Assembly (NCBI RefSeq): GCF_002157225.2
Contig: NZ_CP020038.1
Location: forward strand, 5,610,501-5,674,500
Direction: 5' to 3'
Length of the DNA stretch: 64,000 nucleotides
From: Agarilytica rhodophyticola
GTDB lineage: Bacteria > Pseudomonadota > Gammaproteobacteria > Pseudomonadales > Cellvibrionaceae
Positions within the stretch are counted from its first letter, which is position 1, and every line of letters starts with the position of its first letter. The translations under genes were made by a program, and so were the position numbers. This document shows positions 18,696-29,050 of this stretch, piece by piece. The notes under the pieces are model-generated. The model made no database searches and was not told where the DNA came from. It was given only the letters and a program-made list of their open reading frames with translations.

Positions 18696-20846
18696 CTAGG
18701 ACTTTTTAATAAGCGAGTAGACATTATTGATAAGCTTAAGACCCGCTTGATTTTCTAAAGTCATAATAGATTCTGGATGGAATTGAACCGCAGCCATAGG
18801 TAGTGTTTTATGTTGGATACCCATCACTACACCCTCTTCTGTTTCACTAGTAATTTCTAAGCATTCAGGAAAAGAGGCTTTTGCTGCGTGGAGGGAATGA
18901 TAACGTCCAACATTAATATTATTTTTAATACCTTTGAAGATACCATCGCTTTGCAAAACATTAATACTGCTGTTTTTACCGTGTTGTGGGGCACTTAGCA
19001 AACTTAAATCACCACCAAAGTATTGCACCATACCCTGCAGACCGAGGCATACACCAAACATAGGTAAATTCATAGCCAACATCATTTCAATTGTTTGGCT
19101 CAAGTTAAAATCCGAGGGCTGGCCTGGGCCAGGCGATAGCACGACTAAATCAGGCGCGATGGCTTCAACATCTGCTTGCTCAAAGCCATAGCGCAATGTG
19201 GTCACACTAGCGCCTGTTTGACGAAAGTAATCGGCAAGGGTGTTCACAAAGCTGTCTTCGTGATCTACCATCAGAATTTTAACGCCCTCACCAGCATTGA
19301 GAACCGCGTCACTATCGTCTGTATCCTTAGATGGATCATGAGTTATAGCTTGAATTAAAGCCGAAGCTTTAAGACGAGTTTCCGCCTCTTCATCTTCTGG
19401 AACAGAATCATATAACAAGGTAGCACCCGCACGCACTTCAGCCACACCTTCTTCAATTCTTACAGTTCGTAGAGTGAGACCGGTATTAATATTACCATCA
19501 AAAGTAATACGTCCAACCGCACCGCCATACCAACGGCGTGGCGACTTCTCATTATCTTCAATAAATTGCATCGCCCAGATTTTAGGGGCACCTGTCACCG
19601 TCACAGCCCAAGTATGGCTTAGAAATGCATCCAAGGCATCAAAACCTTTACGCAAGCGACCTTTAACATGGTCAACAGTATGGATGAGTTTGGAATACAA
19701 TTCGATTTGTCGACGGCCAACCACTTGGATACTACCGGGGACACAAATACGAGACTTGTCATTTCGGTCAACATCCGTACACATCGTCAATTCACTCAAA
19801 TCTTTTTCTGAATTGAGCAGGGTACGAATTTGATCGGCATCACCAAGAGCATCATTGCCACGAGCAATAGTCCCGGAAATAGGACAGGTTTCGACAGTAT
19901 CACCACTGACTCGCACAAACATTTCCGGTGAAGCGCCAACTAAGTACTCTTGTTGCCCCAAATTCATATAGAAGCCGTAGGGCGAAGGGTTAGCATGCTT
20001 TAAGCGGTTAAAAATAGTGGATGGAGAATCTTTACAAGGGAAAAAGAAAGTTTGGCCGGGAACTGTCTCAAAAAGGTCGCCCTTAAAGAACGCTTGCTGT
20101 GCTTTACGCACAACTTCAGCGTATTCACCAGGATAATGATCACTGTCCTGCTCAACTTCAGTTTTCCCCTGGAAAGGTTCTGAGGAGCCCTCTCTTGGTA
20201 GTTCCGAGGTATCTTGCCCATTAATCAAAAAATCATAATAGTGAACAGAGGCTTCCACACGCTCATGATCTCGCACAAAGACAGCATCAGGTAAAAACAA
20301 TACCATATCCCGCTGGTTCTCCGCTCTTTCCAATTTGAAATCTATTTTTTCAAATTGGAAAGTTAGATCATAGCCAAGGGCGCCATATAAACCAAAATTA
20401 TTGTCTTCATCACTGAAAAATAGTTCGCGAATGGAGCGAATCACACTAAACACAGAGGGCTGTTTACTGCGCTCTTCTTCAGCAAAACGATGGGTTGTCT
20501 GTTTGATTGTAAGGTTTATTTCAGTTTCACTAGCGCTATAAGACTCGATATAGTCTTCGTTTTGTAGGGCTTTATCAATAACACCTAATACAATTTCTCC
20601 ACGCCGATTACACGCGCGAATATTAAGGCCATAGGATTTTGAACAAATAACAATCATCGGATCGACTAAGCCAAGATCCCAGCGCTTATAGCGATTAGGG
20701 TATTCGTAGCTCGAAGACAACAAACAACCTAATCGAGAGTCTAGTTTTTCAGCGAGACGGTTTATCTCATTGTGATAATCAACCGTTGTTTTGCGCCGTA
20801 TAATCTGAAGACCGGACTTTGTCTTATAGTTAAAGGGATTAGTCAT
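18696..20846 (-). CDS. trpE(G): Fused anthranilate synthase TrpE-TrpG
   Basis: 716 residues. About 1-510 is a chorismate-binding TrpE module: LKHANPSPYGFYMNLGQ, VGASPEMFVRV, CPISGTIARG, and ELTMCTDVDRNDKSRIC. About 525-716 is a class I glutamine amidotransferase: ILMVDHEDSFVNTL, SPGPGQPSD, GVCLGLQGM with the catalytic Cys, and VQFHPES with the catalytic His. The single chain converts chorismate and glutamine to anthranilate, the first step of tryptophan synthesis. Fusion of this kind is best known from rhizobia and other alphaproteobacteria; most gammaproteobacteria keep separate trpE and trpG. No other trp gene is nearby. GGA lies about 8 nt before the ATG. Confidence 0.92.
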   Translation of the reverse strand: MTNPFNYKTKSGLQIIRRKTTVDYHNEINRLAEKLDSRLGCLLSSSYEYPNRYKRWDLGLVDPMIVICSKSYGLNIRACNRRGEIVLGVIDKALQNEDYIESYSASETEINLTIKQTTHRFAEEERSKQPSVFSVIRSIRELFFSDEDNNFGLYGALGYDLTFQFEKIDFKLERAENQRDMVLFLPDAVFVRDHERVEASVHYYDFLINGQDTSELPREGSSEPFQGKTEVEQDSDHYPGEYAEVVRKAQQAFFKGDLFETVPGQTFFFPCKDSPSTIFNRLKHANPSPYGFYMNLGQQEYLVGASPEMFVRVSGDTVETCPISGTIARGNDALGDADQIRTLLNSEKDLSELTMCTDVDRNDKSRICVPGSIQVVGRRQIELYSKLIHTVDHVKGRLRKGFDALDAFLSHTWAVTVTGAPKIWAMQFIEDNEKSPRRWYGGAVGRITFDGNINTGLTLRTVRIEEGVAEVRAGATLLYDSVPEDEEAETRLKASALIQAITHDPSKDTDDSDAVLNAGEGVKILMVDHEDSFVNTLADYFRQTGASVTTLRYGFEQADVEAIAPDLVVLSPGPGQPSDFNLSQTIEMMLAMNLPMFGVCLGLQGMVQYFGGDLSLLSAPQHGKNSSINVLQSDGIFKGIKNNINVGRYHSLHAAKASFPECLEITSETEEGVVMGIQHKTLPMAAVQFHPESIMTLENQAGLKLINNVYSLIKKS

Positions 20847-21172
20847 AGTATCCGAAATATCAATATCATTAATAAGAAGTGGCTATTTAATTATTCATTG
20901 CGCTTCCAAGGGTGGAGAACTTTACAACATTGTTAATGACAACACCATTTCGCCGGGAGCATTTACATCATATGTTGATTATTTAGCTGAATCTTCGTGA
21001 TAAAGTTAAATAATTGCCGATTAAAATTCGGTGTTTCAAATACACAGATTGTCAGACTTGACAACATAATAGTGTTTTGACGAAACTATGGGCCGATCCT
21101 TGTTTTAAACGGTAGTTTAAACAACAATATGGGTGAGATCTAATCCTCTCCATTTAATCCAGTTACAAAAAC
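20847..21172. other. Divergent intergenic region upstream of trpEG
   Basis: About 326 bases. I looked for a Trp-rich leader peptide and attenuator on the trpEG side. The only small frame near it is nine codons with a single Trp codon and no terminator/antiterminator pair, so attenuation is not supported. The other side holds the inverted repeat at 21104-21121. Confidence 0.5.
21104..21121. promoter_or_regulatory. Inverted repeat upstream of zinc-type TonB receptor locus
   Basis: TTTAAAC (21104-21110), a 4-nt spacer GGTA, then GTTTAAA (21115-21121): a perfect 7-bp dyad about 50 bp before the small secreted-protein gene. It is placed like an operator. It does not match the Zur consensus I know, so the cognate regulator is open. 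Confidence 0.35.
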
Positions 21173-21457
21173 ATGAATAAACAACTTGGCTTACTTTTAA
21201 GTGCATGCTTTCTCTGTGCGCAGCTGTTATCGCTGTCGCATATGTCTGACTATGCCTTCGAAAAACATAGCCATGAAGACCAATTATGTGGCGTCTATAT
21301 TCAGTCTAAATTTGCCGATGGGGATATTGTCTCAAATCACCCGCTAGCAAGCGCTTTTATTTCAGTGAGTAGTGTACTATTGGTAACGCCACACCGGGAT
21401 TACGCCTTCACTACGCTTACCACCACTCTACCAAGAGCTCCTCCCTTCAACGTTTAG
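21173..21457 (+). CDS. Small secreted protein with His/Cys residues, upstream of zinc-type TonB receptor
   Basis: 94 residues. The N-terminus (MNKQLGLLLSACFLCAQLLSLSHM) looks like a signal peptide, followed by HSHEDQLCGVY, a cluster that could bind a metal. Small His-rich secreted proteins of this size are often found just before ZnuD-like receptors, where they are sometimes described as zinc chaperones. The gap to the receptor is 238 nt. Homology is not certain by eye. The weak Shine-Dalgarno sequence leaves some doubt about the start. Confidence 0.55.
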   Translation: MNKQLGLLLSACFLCAQLLSLSHMSDYAFEKHSHEDQLCGVYIQSKFADGDIVSNHPLASAFISVSSVLLVTPHRDYAFTTLTTTLPRAPPFNV

Positions 21458-21695
21458 CAACACATCTATTGTTAGAAAAGCGAATGCAAGATGCTAGCGG
21501 AAGGGTAATACCTGTGTTCGAGTATCTAACCTACCGTTGTTTATTTAGATTATTTAAAAGTTTACGCCTTTCCTAAGAATTAAAATTTTGTCTGCGCATA
21601 ACAAAGTTCCCCTCACGGAACACATATAAGCAGGTCACATAAAAGCAAAATTCTAGGTTATGGGCTCCAATAAAAACTGTATTTAAGGTGTTTTC

Positions 21696-24020
21696 ATGGC
21701 CATTAACAAATTTGTCGCTGCTTGTGCTGCGACGGCAACTATATTTATGTCTCCACTATACGCTGGCACGATTAGCGGCACGGTTACAGACACTTCTGGC
21801 AAGGCAGTCGATAATGCGAGAGTATATGTAGAAGGTTCAAACATTCAGGTGTACACCAATAAAAAAGGTGAATTTATCATTGAAAATATTGATAAAGAAC
21901 ATCTTCACCTCCACGTTTATTCTTCTGACCATGTTCATGGTGATCGCGAATATTCCGATATTCCTGAGCAACTAGTGGCAGACTTTGTGCTGAGACCTAC
22001 TCAGGTAGAAAATGTTTTAGTCACAGCCAGTGCACTTACGTCTTCTGTGTTAGAATCTTCCGTACCGGTTTCAATTCTTGAAGGCGATGCTTTAAAGAAT
22101 AAACAAGCCCCCACTTTAGGAGAAACCTTATCCGGCCTACCGGGCGTGCATTCAACCTATTTTGGGCCTGTCGCAAGCAGCCCTATCATTCGTGGGACAG
22201 ACGGGCCACGAGTAAAAATCGTACAAAACGGATTAGATATTTCTGACGCATCAAGGGTTGGCCCTGACCACAATCCCGCCAGTGAAGCCTCTACCGCGAC
22301 CCAGATAGAGGTATTGCGCGGTCCTGCTACTCTGCAATACGGCAGTGGCGCTATTGGCGGTGTTGTTAATGTTGTGGATCAGCGCATTCCTACTCGTGTT
22401 CCCAAGAAGCTAACCGGAGAGGCAGAAGTACGATTCGATACAGTCTCTGACGAGGAGTACGCTAAAGTAGATTTAAATGCTGGTGTAGGCATAAGTGCAT
22501 TCCACTTAGATGCCTTCACCCGTGAAACAGAAAACTACGAAATCCCAGGCTTCGCAGAAAGTATGCCAGATGAAGGTGAAGAACCAGGAACACTAGAAAA
22601 CAGTGCTATAGATACTCACGGCTTTACCATCGGCACATCTCTAGTCGGCGAACAAGGCTACATTGGTATCGCTTATCAGCGGTTAGAAAATTTGTACGGC
22701 ATTCCCGGCCATGGTCACGAAGAAGAAGAGGAAGAGCCTCATGCTGGAGAAGAAGAGCCACATGAGGAAGAAGAAGAGGAAGCAATCAGCTTGGATGTGG
22801 AAATGGATCGCTATCAGATAAGCGGCGAATGGTTTTCCCCTCTTCCGTTTATCAACTCGATCAATTTGCGCAGCGCCTATACCGAATACCAACATGTGGA
22901 ACTTGAAGGTGAAGAAATTGGTACTTTATTTACCAATGACACCGTTGAGAACCGCTTATCTCTAACACACAAAGCACTGGGCGGTTGGCATGGTGTTGTC
23001 GGACTTCATCAAAGTCATGTGGATTTTTCCGCAGTCGGTGAGGAAGCCTTTACCCCCCGTAGCGATACGCAAACACTGGCCTTATATGTTGTCGAAGAAA
23101 AACGCGTTGGGGACTTTATACTAGAGCTAGGCGGACGAGTTGAACGCACAGAGCTTGAAGTTGAACAAGAAGTAGAAGTTGAGCTTGAAGGCCAACAACC
23201 CGCTACATTTACTCTCGCAAACCAGGACTTCACCAGCGTGTCATTGTCAGCTGGTACCGTGTGGAACTATCAACAAGGCTATTCTCTTTCTTTGTCGTTA
23301 ACCCGCTCAGAACGAGCACCTAGCCATCAAGAACTTTTCTCGGCAGGCCCTCATATATCTACGCGAACATTTGACCTCGGCGCAGTATTTACTTTTGATA
23401 ATCAAGGCAATCTCATTCTCAATGAGCAAGTAGAAGAAGAAATTGCCAATAATATTGACGTGACTTGGCGTAAATACGAAGGGAGTTTTGGTCTGACAGT
23501 ATCATTATTTTATAACCAAGTAGACGACTATCTCTTCCAAAGTAACACCGGGCTTACTGGAGCTGAAGAATTGCCTGTGTTTATCAATCGCCAGGAAGAC
23601 GCCACGCTTTACGGTATGGAAAGTGAGTTGTCATTCCAATTCAACAACTTTGTTAGTGCACGCATCATTGCCGACTATATTAATGCGGAACTAGACAACG
23701 ATGAGCAGCTGCCTCGTACACCACCGTTGAGAATAGGCACATACTTAGACTTCGACGCAAATGCTCTATCCGGTAATATTGGCGTTAATTGGTATGACGA
23801 ACAAGATGATATCGCACCATTCGAAACAGCGACCGATGGCTATACATTGGTGGAGGCCAACGTTAATTACCGTATTACTACCGGCCCGACAGAATGGACA
23901 CTATTCTTGCGTGGCCACAACCTAACAGATGAAGAAGCACGCCCGCATACATCATTTATTAAAGATCAAGCACCGCTACCAGGTCGTGGCTTTGCCTTGG
24001 GAGTACGTGCAAACTTTTAA
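21696..24020 (+). CDS. TonB-dependent receptor, ZnuD-like (probable zinc uptake)
   Basis: 774 residues: signal peptide (about 1-23), a carboxypeptidase-regulatory-like beta domain at about 24-105 (GTISGTVTDTSGKAVDNARVYV), plug from about 108 (VENVLVTAS, IIRGTDGPRVKIVQNGLDISDASRVGPDHNP, EVLRGPATLQYGSGAIGGVVNVVD), then the barrel ending in GFALGVRANF. An external-loop insert near residues 345-370 is extremely rich in Glu and His (GHGHEEEE, EEPHEEEEEE), as in ZnuD, whose His/acidic loops capture Zn2+. It imports a metal across the outer membrane using TonB energy. The plug motif DISDASRVGPDHNP is typical of this subgroup. The intrinsic terminator at 24046 follows. Confidence 0.88.
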   Translation: MAINKFVAACAATATIFMSPLYAGTISGTVTDTSGKAVDNARVYVEGSNIQVYTNKKGEFIIENIDKEHLHLHVYSSDHVHGDREYSDIPEQLVADFVLRPTQVENVLVTASALTSSVLESSVPVSILEGDALKNKQAPTLGETLSGLPGVHSTYFGPVASSPIIRGTDGPRVKIVQNGLDISDASRVGPDHNPASEASTATQIEVLRGPATLQYGSGAIGGVVNVVDQRIPTRVPKKLTGEAEVRFDTVSDEEYAKVDLNAGVGISAFHLDAFTRETENYEIPGFAESMPDEGEEPGTLENSAIDTHGFTIGTSLVGEQGYIGIAYQRLENLYGIPGHGHEEEEEEPHAGEEEPHEEEEEEAISLDVEMDRYQISGEWFSPLPFINSINLRSAYTEYQHVELEGEEIGTLFTNDTVENRLSLTHKALGGWHGVVGLHQSHVDFSAVGEEAFTPRSDTQTLALYVVEEKRVGDFILELGGRVERTELEVEQEVEVELEGQQPATFTLANQDFTSVSLSAGTVWNYQQGYSLSLSLTRSERAPSHQELFSAGPHISTRTFDLGAVFTFDNQGNLILNEQVEEEIANNIDVTWRKYEGSFGLTVSLFYNQVDDYLFQSNTGLTGAEELPVFINRQEDATLYGMESELSFQFNNFVSARIIADYINAELDNDEQLPRTPPLRIGTYLDFDANALSGNIGVNWYDEQDDIAPFETATDGYTLVEANVNYRITTGPTEWTLFLRGHNLTDEEARPHTSFIKDQAPLPGRGFALGVRANF

Positions 24021-24045
24021 AAAATACCTATACTCATACAAAAAC

Positions 24046-24071
24046 GGCTGCATTTATTGCAGCCTTTTTTT
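24046..24071 (+). terminator. Intrinsic terminator after ZnuD-like gene
   Basis: GGCTGCA (24046-24052), 5-nt loop, TGCAGCC (24058-24064), then seven T. A textbook Rho-independent terminator. Confidence 0.92.
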
Positions 24072-24300
24072 GTATATTTGCGATTGCCTTTGCACATTCA
24101 TCTTACTTTGAACATAGTATTTGTTCCCCTCGCATTAATAAATAAGTGCTCTAATTCATAGCTATTAATATTAGTGCTAAAAACAAGCCAATGGATTATG
24201 GTCTAAAATTAGCAATAACCTATTGTCACTTTTCCCAGTATTGAGTTAACAACTAAGGGAGAGGTGGGAGTCATCACACCACCAAGAGGAATACTCCCTA

Positions 24301-25917
24301 ATGCTATCTCAATTTCGCATTGGAACGCGGCTTGGCCTAAGTTTCGCGACGGTACTGGTATTGCTGGTTATGATTGTTTTTGTGGCAACTAGCCGAATCA
24401 GCACTTTAAATAGCACAAATGAAAGATTAGTTAACCAAGAGCTAGCTGACCTAGCAGCAGCTTCGGCGATTAATATGGAGGCCGGTGCTGCAGCCTTGAA
24501 ATTACTTATTATTCTGGCCACTTCAGAACGAGAAGCACGAATTCCTGTTTATAAAAAAATGGATCAACACAATAACAATGTTGATGTATTGATTGATAAA
24601 CTACAATCAAATCAAGGGGTTGATCAAACTAAGTTAGAACAGTTAAAAAATTCCCAAAAAAAATATCGCTCGTCACTACAAGAGAGCGTTGAGTTATTGG
24701 AACTGGATACCGAATCAGCTTTAGAACACTTCTCAGATGAAACCAGCCCCGCACTGGAAAAATTTTTACAGCTTGTGGATGAGCTAGTAGAGACAAAACA
24801 AAATAACTTATTGATTGAGCAAAATGCAGCGATAGCATCAAGTAGCAAAACCCTAACACTCATGGTAATTATGGGAGTTACAGCCCTTATACTTGGAGCG
24901 TTGCTGGCGTGGGTAGTCGCCCATAGTATTACCAAACCCATCAATAATGCCGTACAAATTGCGCGTAGAATTGCCAATGGTGAATTACATTCACCCCCAG
25001 AATATGGGGGCACGGATGAAGCCGCTTCTCTTATGCATGCATTTAGGGATATGTGTATGGGCTTACAAAACCTTGTATCTTCAATTCAGGGGTCGTCTGG
25101 CGGCGTTGATTCATCAGCACAAGAACTGACAAATTCAGTAAATACCGTCAAACAAGGCTCTCAAGATCAAAGCGACGCGGTCAGTCATATTGCTTCTTTA
25201 GTGAATGAGTTTGCAGATGAAGCTGCTCACGCTGCGGATGCTACTGAAGGCGCTAAAAAACAATTGGATTCAGCGAGAAAACTAGCGCAAGAGGGACAAG
25301 CACTTATCCATAAAGCAACATCAGAATTTATTCAAATTTCATCGACCATCAGCGGCTCAGCCCAAGCGGTAGAAACCCTTAGTGAACGCGCTGTTTCCGT
25401 TAGAAACCTAGTGACGACGGTGAGGGAAATTGCCGAACAAACCAACCTACTCGCCCTTAATGCGGCCATCGAAGCGGCGCGTGCAGGAGAGAGCGGACGC
25501 GGATTTTCAGTGGTGGCAGATGAAGTTCGCGGCCTCGCGAATCGCACAGAACAAGCAACCAGTGAGATCAATACAGTGATTGATGCTATTGACTCAGAAA
25601 CAAAAATCGCTGTGGACCAAATCACCAACGGCCAACGAGAATTAGAGCAGGGCGTCTCGATTATTCAGGAAATGGTGCAGCCTCTAGAAGATTTAAACTC
25701 CGGTGCACAAGCCTCGTTCGCAGGCCTTGAACAATTGGAGCAAACTGTTAATAAACAAGCCGCAGGAAGTGCTGGTATACAGCAGGATATTACCAATATT
25801 GATAGGCTCGCCAACCATAACCTGGAGGCGACTAATGAAGTTTGTACAATTGCAAGATCTCTCACTGAGATTTCTGACGATTTAAGAGATCAGGTCATGA
25901 AGTTTTCAATTAAATAA
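24301..25917 (+). CDS. Methyl-accepting chemotaxis protein
   Basis: 538 residues. Transmembrane segment at about 11-32, a helical periplasmic four-helix-bundle sensor (about 33-188), a second membrane segment ([22 protein letters not shown], about 190-212), a HAMP domain to about 265, then the long cytoplasmic coiled coil. The hairpin tip with [22 protein letters not shown] and [15 protein letters not shown] is diagnostic. It signals through CheW/CheA to the flagellar motor. The ligand is unknown. It converges on motY with only 12 nt between stop codons, so the two motility genes share a 3' boundary. Confidence 0.92.
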   Translation: MLSQFRIGTRLGLSFATVLVLLVMIVFVATSRISTLNSTNERLVNQELADLAAASAINMEAGAAALKLLIILATSEREARIPVYKKMDQHNNNVDVLIDKLQSNQGVDQTKLEQLKNSQKKYRSSLQESVELLELDTESALEHFSDETSPALEKFLQLVDELVETKQNNLLIEQNAAIASSSKTLTLMVIMGVTALILGALLAWVVAHSITKPINNAVQIARRIANGELHSPPEYGGTDEAASLMHAFRDMCMGLQNLVSSIQGSSGGVDSSAQELTNSVNTVKQGSQDQSDAVSHIASLVNEFADEAAHAADATEGAKKQLDSARKLAQEGQALIHKATSEFIQISSTISGSAQAVETLSERAVSVRNLVTTVREIAEQTNLLALNAAIEAARAGESGRGFSVVADEVRGLANRTEQATSEINTVIDAIDSETKIAVDQITNGQRELEQGVSIIQEMVQPLEDLNSGAQASFAGLEQLEQTVNKQAAGSAGIQQDITNIDRLANHNLEATNEVCTIARSLTEISDDLRDQVMKFSIK

Positions 25918-25929
25918 TTATAACTTCCA

Positions 25930-26871
25930 CTATTTTTTATTCATCATCTCATTTTTATTCGTCATCGCGGTATTGTCAGTATCGGTATCTTTCATTTTTT
26001 CCAAACGCAATGTTACTCTGCGATTTTTAGCTCGCCCCCGCGTACTCGCGTTAGACGCAACCGGATAACGCTCTCCGTGCCAACGCACCACCAGGGCATC
26101 TTGCGGAATACCTTTAAGAGTCAAATACTCGGCCACTTTATTCGCTCGATGTTTAGAAAGCTCTAGGTTATCCGTTCGATCTCCCGGCTCAGAAGCATGG
26201 CCGTCGATATAAAAGCGATTAATCTCACTATCATGCTTCACTAGCATTAATACCTTATCTAACACGCGCATATTGGCTCGTGTTAGCTTGCCAGACTCCA
26301 CCGGTATGCCTGGCTCAAAATAAAGAGAAGTACGGCGCAGTTGATCAAAGTTAGCAGGCAATAGCCCCGCTAAGCATTTAAGGTATTTACGATACTCTTC
26401 GCGAAAGCCGATGGTACCTACGACTAAACGCATAGGCTTTTCAGTTTCATTTTCGTACCAAGCATCGCGCATGAATTCGATATCTTTACCTCGATTTAGC
26501 TCGGAGAGCATTTTTTCTGTCTTTTTAGTGCCGATCCATAATGGTCTGCGCCCGCGTTTAACCGCAACATCACCTAGGCTGGACAACTGTGATTGAGCCA
26601 TCCAAACAGGTGAGGTGGAGACCACTTCAGCCTTACCAGCTTTAAAACGGCTCGATTGAGCGTTCAGATAAAACCTCGACGACTCTCCCGCTTTCGTCCT
26701 GAATACCGCCTGACCATAGTAAGGTACGCTATGCTCCATACGGCACTCAAATACAGAAAGCTTAGATGTCCAACTGCTGGCGTTAATTGCATTGGTATAA
26801 GTCACTAGTGCCTCTTCTGCAAACAGCCGGCAACAGCAACAACCTACGACAATACATAGCAATATGCGCAT
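25930..26871 (-). CDS. motY: Sodium-driven flagellar stator protein MotY
   Basis: About 313 residues from the ATG at 26871 (GAAGG about 8 nt upstream), giving a signal peptide (MRILLCIVVGCCCCRLFAEE). The N-terminal half (about 25-170: YTNAINASSWTSKLSVFECRMEHSVPYYGQAVF and similar) is the MotY-specific basal-body-associating domain. The C-terminal half (about 190-295: FYIDGHASEPGD, LSKHRANKVAEYL, GRAKNRRVTLRL) is an OmpA-type peptidoglycan-binding domain. MotY forms the T-ring that holds stator units around the flagellar motor. Its place directly before pyrC (divergent) is the arrangement I recall in Pseudomonas. Confidence 0.9.
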   Translation of the reverse strand: MRILLCIVVGCCCCRLFAEEALVTYTNAINASSWTSKLSVFECRMEHSVPYYGQAVFRTKAGESSRFYLNAQSSRFKAGKAEVVSTSPVWMAQSQLSSLGDVAVKRGRRPLWIGTKKTEKMLSELNRGKDIEFMRDAWYENETEKPMRLVVGTIGFREEYRKYLKCLAGLLPANFDQLRRTSLYFEPGIPVESGKLTRANMRVLDKVLMLVKHDSEINRFYIDGHASEPGDRTDNLELSKHRANKVAEYLTLKGIPQDALVVRWHGERYPVASNASTRGRAKNRRVTLRLEKMKDTDTDNTAMTNKNEMMNKK

Positions 26872-27187
26872 ACAAGAACCTTCTAACACTAACGCTATGA
26901 TTACTACTGGAGAGCCTTTTCCTCCATATCAACATTAGCTTTTTATAAAACTCTTAATCATGAAACCTTCAATATAGAGTATAGCCAGTGCTTGCACATA
27001 AACGGCAATTGATGACAAAGGAAATACCTGCGCAAAGCGCATTAGTTAATGTTCACTAAGATATTTACTAAATAGTTAAAGATCTTACCGGTCATACACA
27101 AATGAAAACTTAGGCGCCATGCAAAACTGTGCAAAATAGCACTTTTTCCGGTAGGATGCGCTACTCACCAAACTGAACTAAATATCT
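26872..27187. other. Divergent intergenic region, motY to pyrC
   Basis: About 316 bases, AT-rich. It contains the promoters of both genes; no clear consensus, RNA or repeat is visible. Confidence 0.45.
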
Positions 27188-28222
27188 ATGGCCGAAACTA
27201 TCACAATTACAGCACCTGACGACTGGCATATACACCTTAGGGATAAGGAATCGCTCAAATACACAGTTCCAGATGCAGCGATGTCTTTTGAGCGCGCGAT
27301 TGTCATGCCAAACCTGGTTCCTCCGGTAACGAATGCTCTACATGCTCTAGCTTATAGGGATCGTATCTGCCAGCATATTCCAGAAGGTGTCAGTTTCACG
27401 CCATTGATGGTGCTCTACCTCACTGATAACACGGATGCACAAACAATTGCCGATGCTAAAGCTGCTGGTGTAGTAGCGTGCAAGCTTTATCCAGCTGGAG
27501 CTACCACCAATTCAGACTCTGGAGTAACGGACATCGCTAAGATAAGCAAAGCTCTTGAGGCGATGGAAGAGCACAACATGCTGTTGTTGGTGCACGGTGA
27601 AGTGACGGACTCTCATATCGATATTTTTGATCGTGAAGCCGCATTTATTGAACAACGTATGAAAGGGATAATTCGCAGCTACCCAGGCTTGAAGGTGGTG
27701 TTTGAACATATTACAACCGAGGACGCTGTCAGTTTTGTTGCCGAGTCCGGAGCCAATATCGCAGCTACAATTACGGCTCATCATTTAATGTTCAACCGCA
27801 ATCATATGCTGGTCGGTGGCATTCGTCCTCATTATTATTGCCTGCCTGTTCTAAAACGTAATCGCCATCAGCAAGCCCTTGTTAAGGCAGCAACCCAGGG
27901 TGGGGAATCCTTTTTCCTAGGTACCGACTCAGCACCACATGCTAAGAGTGCCAAAGAATCCGCTTGTGGCTGCGCAGGCAGCTATACGGCATTTGCCGCT
28001 ATGGAAATGTATGCCGAGGTATTTGACCAAGCCGATGCTCTTGATAAGTTAGAAGCCTTCGCAAGCCTGAATGGCCCAAGTTTTTACGGGCTAGAACCGA
28101 ACAAGACTACTATTACATTAGAAAAAACACCTTGGCATGTGCCAGAGTCCTTCGACTATCTTGGCGAGAAGCTAGTCCCCATTAAAGCGGGCGAAATGTT
28201 GAATTGGCAAATAGTGCGTTAG
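27188..28222 (+). CDS. pyrC: Dihydroorotase PyrC
   Basis: 344 residues, class II dihydroorotase of the E. coli type. Visible metal and active-site motifs: DDWHIHLRD, the carboxylated Lys in [40 protein letters not shown] and [11 protein letters not shown]. The enzyme cyclises carbamoyl aspartate to dihydroorotate in pyrimidine synthesis, in the cytosol with two Zn2+. Length is normal (E. coli 348). rnt follows 52 nt later in the same direction, as in Pseudomonas, so the two probably share a transcript. Confidence 0.96.
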   Translation: MAETITITAPDDWHIHLRDKESLKYTVPDAAMSFERAIVMPNLVPPVTNALHALAYRDRICQHIPEGVSFTPLMVLYLTDNTDAQTIADAKAAGVVACKLYPAGATTNSDSGVTDIAKISKALEAMEEHNMLLLVHGEVTDSHIDIFDREAAFIEQRMKGIIRSYPGLKVVFEHITTEDAVSFVAESGANIAATITAHHLMFNRNHMLVGGIRPHYYCLPVLKRNRHQQALVKAATQGGESFFLGTDSAPHAKSAKESACGCAGSYTAFAAMEMYAEVFDQADALDKLEAFASLNGPSFYGLEPNKTTITLEKTPWHVPESFDYLGEKLVPIKAGEMLNWQIVR

Positions 28223-28274
28223 CATCTCACTACTATTGGCCGGCAAATGTTAAATAATTGATATATGGCACCTT

Positions 28275-28916
28275 GTGACAAATACTCCTGAACCAGAAAA
28301 ATCACTCATAGCAAAACGATTTCGTGGCTTTTTACCTGTAGCTATAGATGTTGAGACAGGTGGATTCAACTCGACTACTGATGCTTTACTTGAGATAGCT
28401 GCAGTCACCCTAAAAATGGATGACGACGGAATACTAACGCGAAATGAAACATTTAACTTCCACGTTGAACCCTTTAATGGCGCAAACATTGAACAATCAG
28501 CTCTTGAGTTTACCGGCATTGATTTGGATAACCGCGAAACTGTGCCAGAACATATCGCTATGGATGAGATATTTAAAGCTGTTCGCAAAGAAGTAAAAAG
28601 TGCTGGCTGTAATCGCGCCATACTGATCGGACACAACGCTCACTTTGATTTGGGGTTTTTAAATGCGGCTTCTAATCGTTGCCAGATCAAACGCAATCCA
28701 TTTCACCCCTTCTCATGCTTTGACACGGCGACTCTGTCTGGCGTTGTTTTTGGCCACACAGTATTAGCCAAAGCTTGTACATTAGCGGGCTTTGAGTTTA
28801 GCAACAAAGAGGCTCATTCCGCTGCTTATGACGCTGAAAAGACAGCCGATTTATTTTGTTTAATTGTCAATAAGTGGAAAGACTTGGGCGGTTGGCCAAT
28901 TACAGTAGAAGAGTAA
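28275..28916 (+). CDS. rnt: Ribonuclease T
   Basis: 213 residues from a GTG codon at 28275; no other in-frame start lies near and the first conserved segment starts at about residue 15 (KRFRGFLPVAIDVETGGFN). DEDD exonuclease motifs: D/E in AIDVETGG, HNAHFDLGFL, and HSAAYDAEKTADLF with the catalytic His and Asp. RNase T trims the 3' ends of tRNA and other stable RNAs and turns over the tRNA CCA end; it acts as a dimer. Length matches the family (about 215-225). It is followed by a strong terminator. Confidence 0.95.
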   Translation: MTNTPEPEKSLIAKRFRGFLPVAIDVETGGFNSTTDALLEIAAVTLKMDDDGILTRNETFNFHVEPFNGANIEQSALEFTGIDLDNRETVPEHIAMDEIFKAVRKEVKSAGCNRAILIGHNAHFDLGFLNAASNRCQIKRNPFHPFSCFDTATLSGVVFGHTVLAKACTLAGFEFSNKEAHSAAYDAEKTADLFCLIVNKWKDLGGWPITVEE

Positions 28917-28930
28917 AATAGAATAATTGT

Positions 28931-28957
28931 AAAGCCCGCTGTAAGCGGGCTTTTTTT
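28931..28957 (+). terminator. Intrinsic terminator after rnt
   Basis: AAAGCCCGC, 5-nt loop, GCGGGC, then seven T (28951-28957). A classical Rho-independent terminator; the leading A-run makes it potentially bidirectional for the convergent peroxiredoxin gene. Confidence 0.93.
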
Positions 28958-29050
28958 GTTACTGGCCTGTTAGCACTAATTTCAATCACTGATTGGCTAA
29001 GTATTGGCAACAGACGCTTTTTATAAGTAACAAACGCTTAGACAACTAAC

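Noticed and set aside
20847-21000. Tryptophan attenuator upstream of trpEG
   Set aside because: The only short frame is nine codons with a single Trp codon and no alternative terminator structure.
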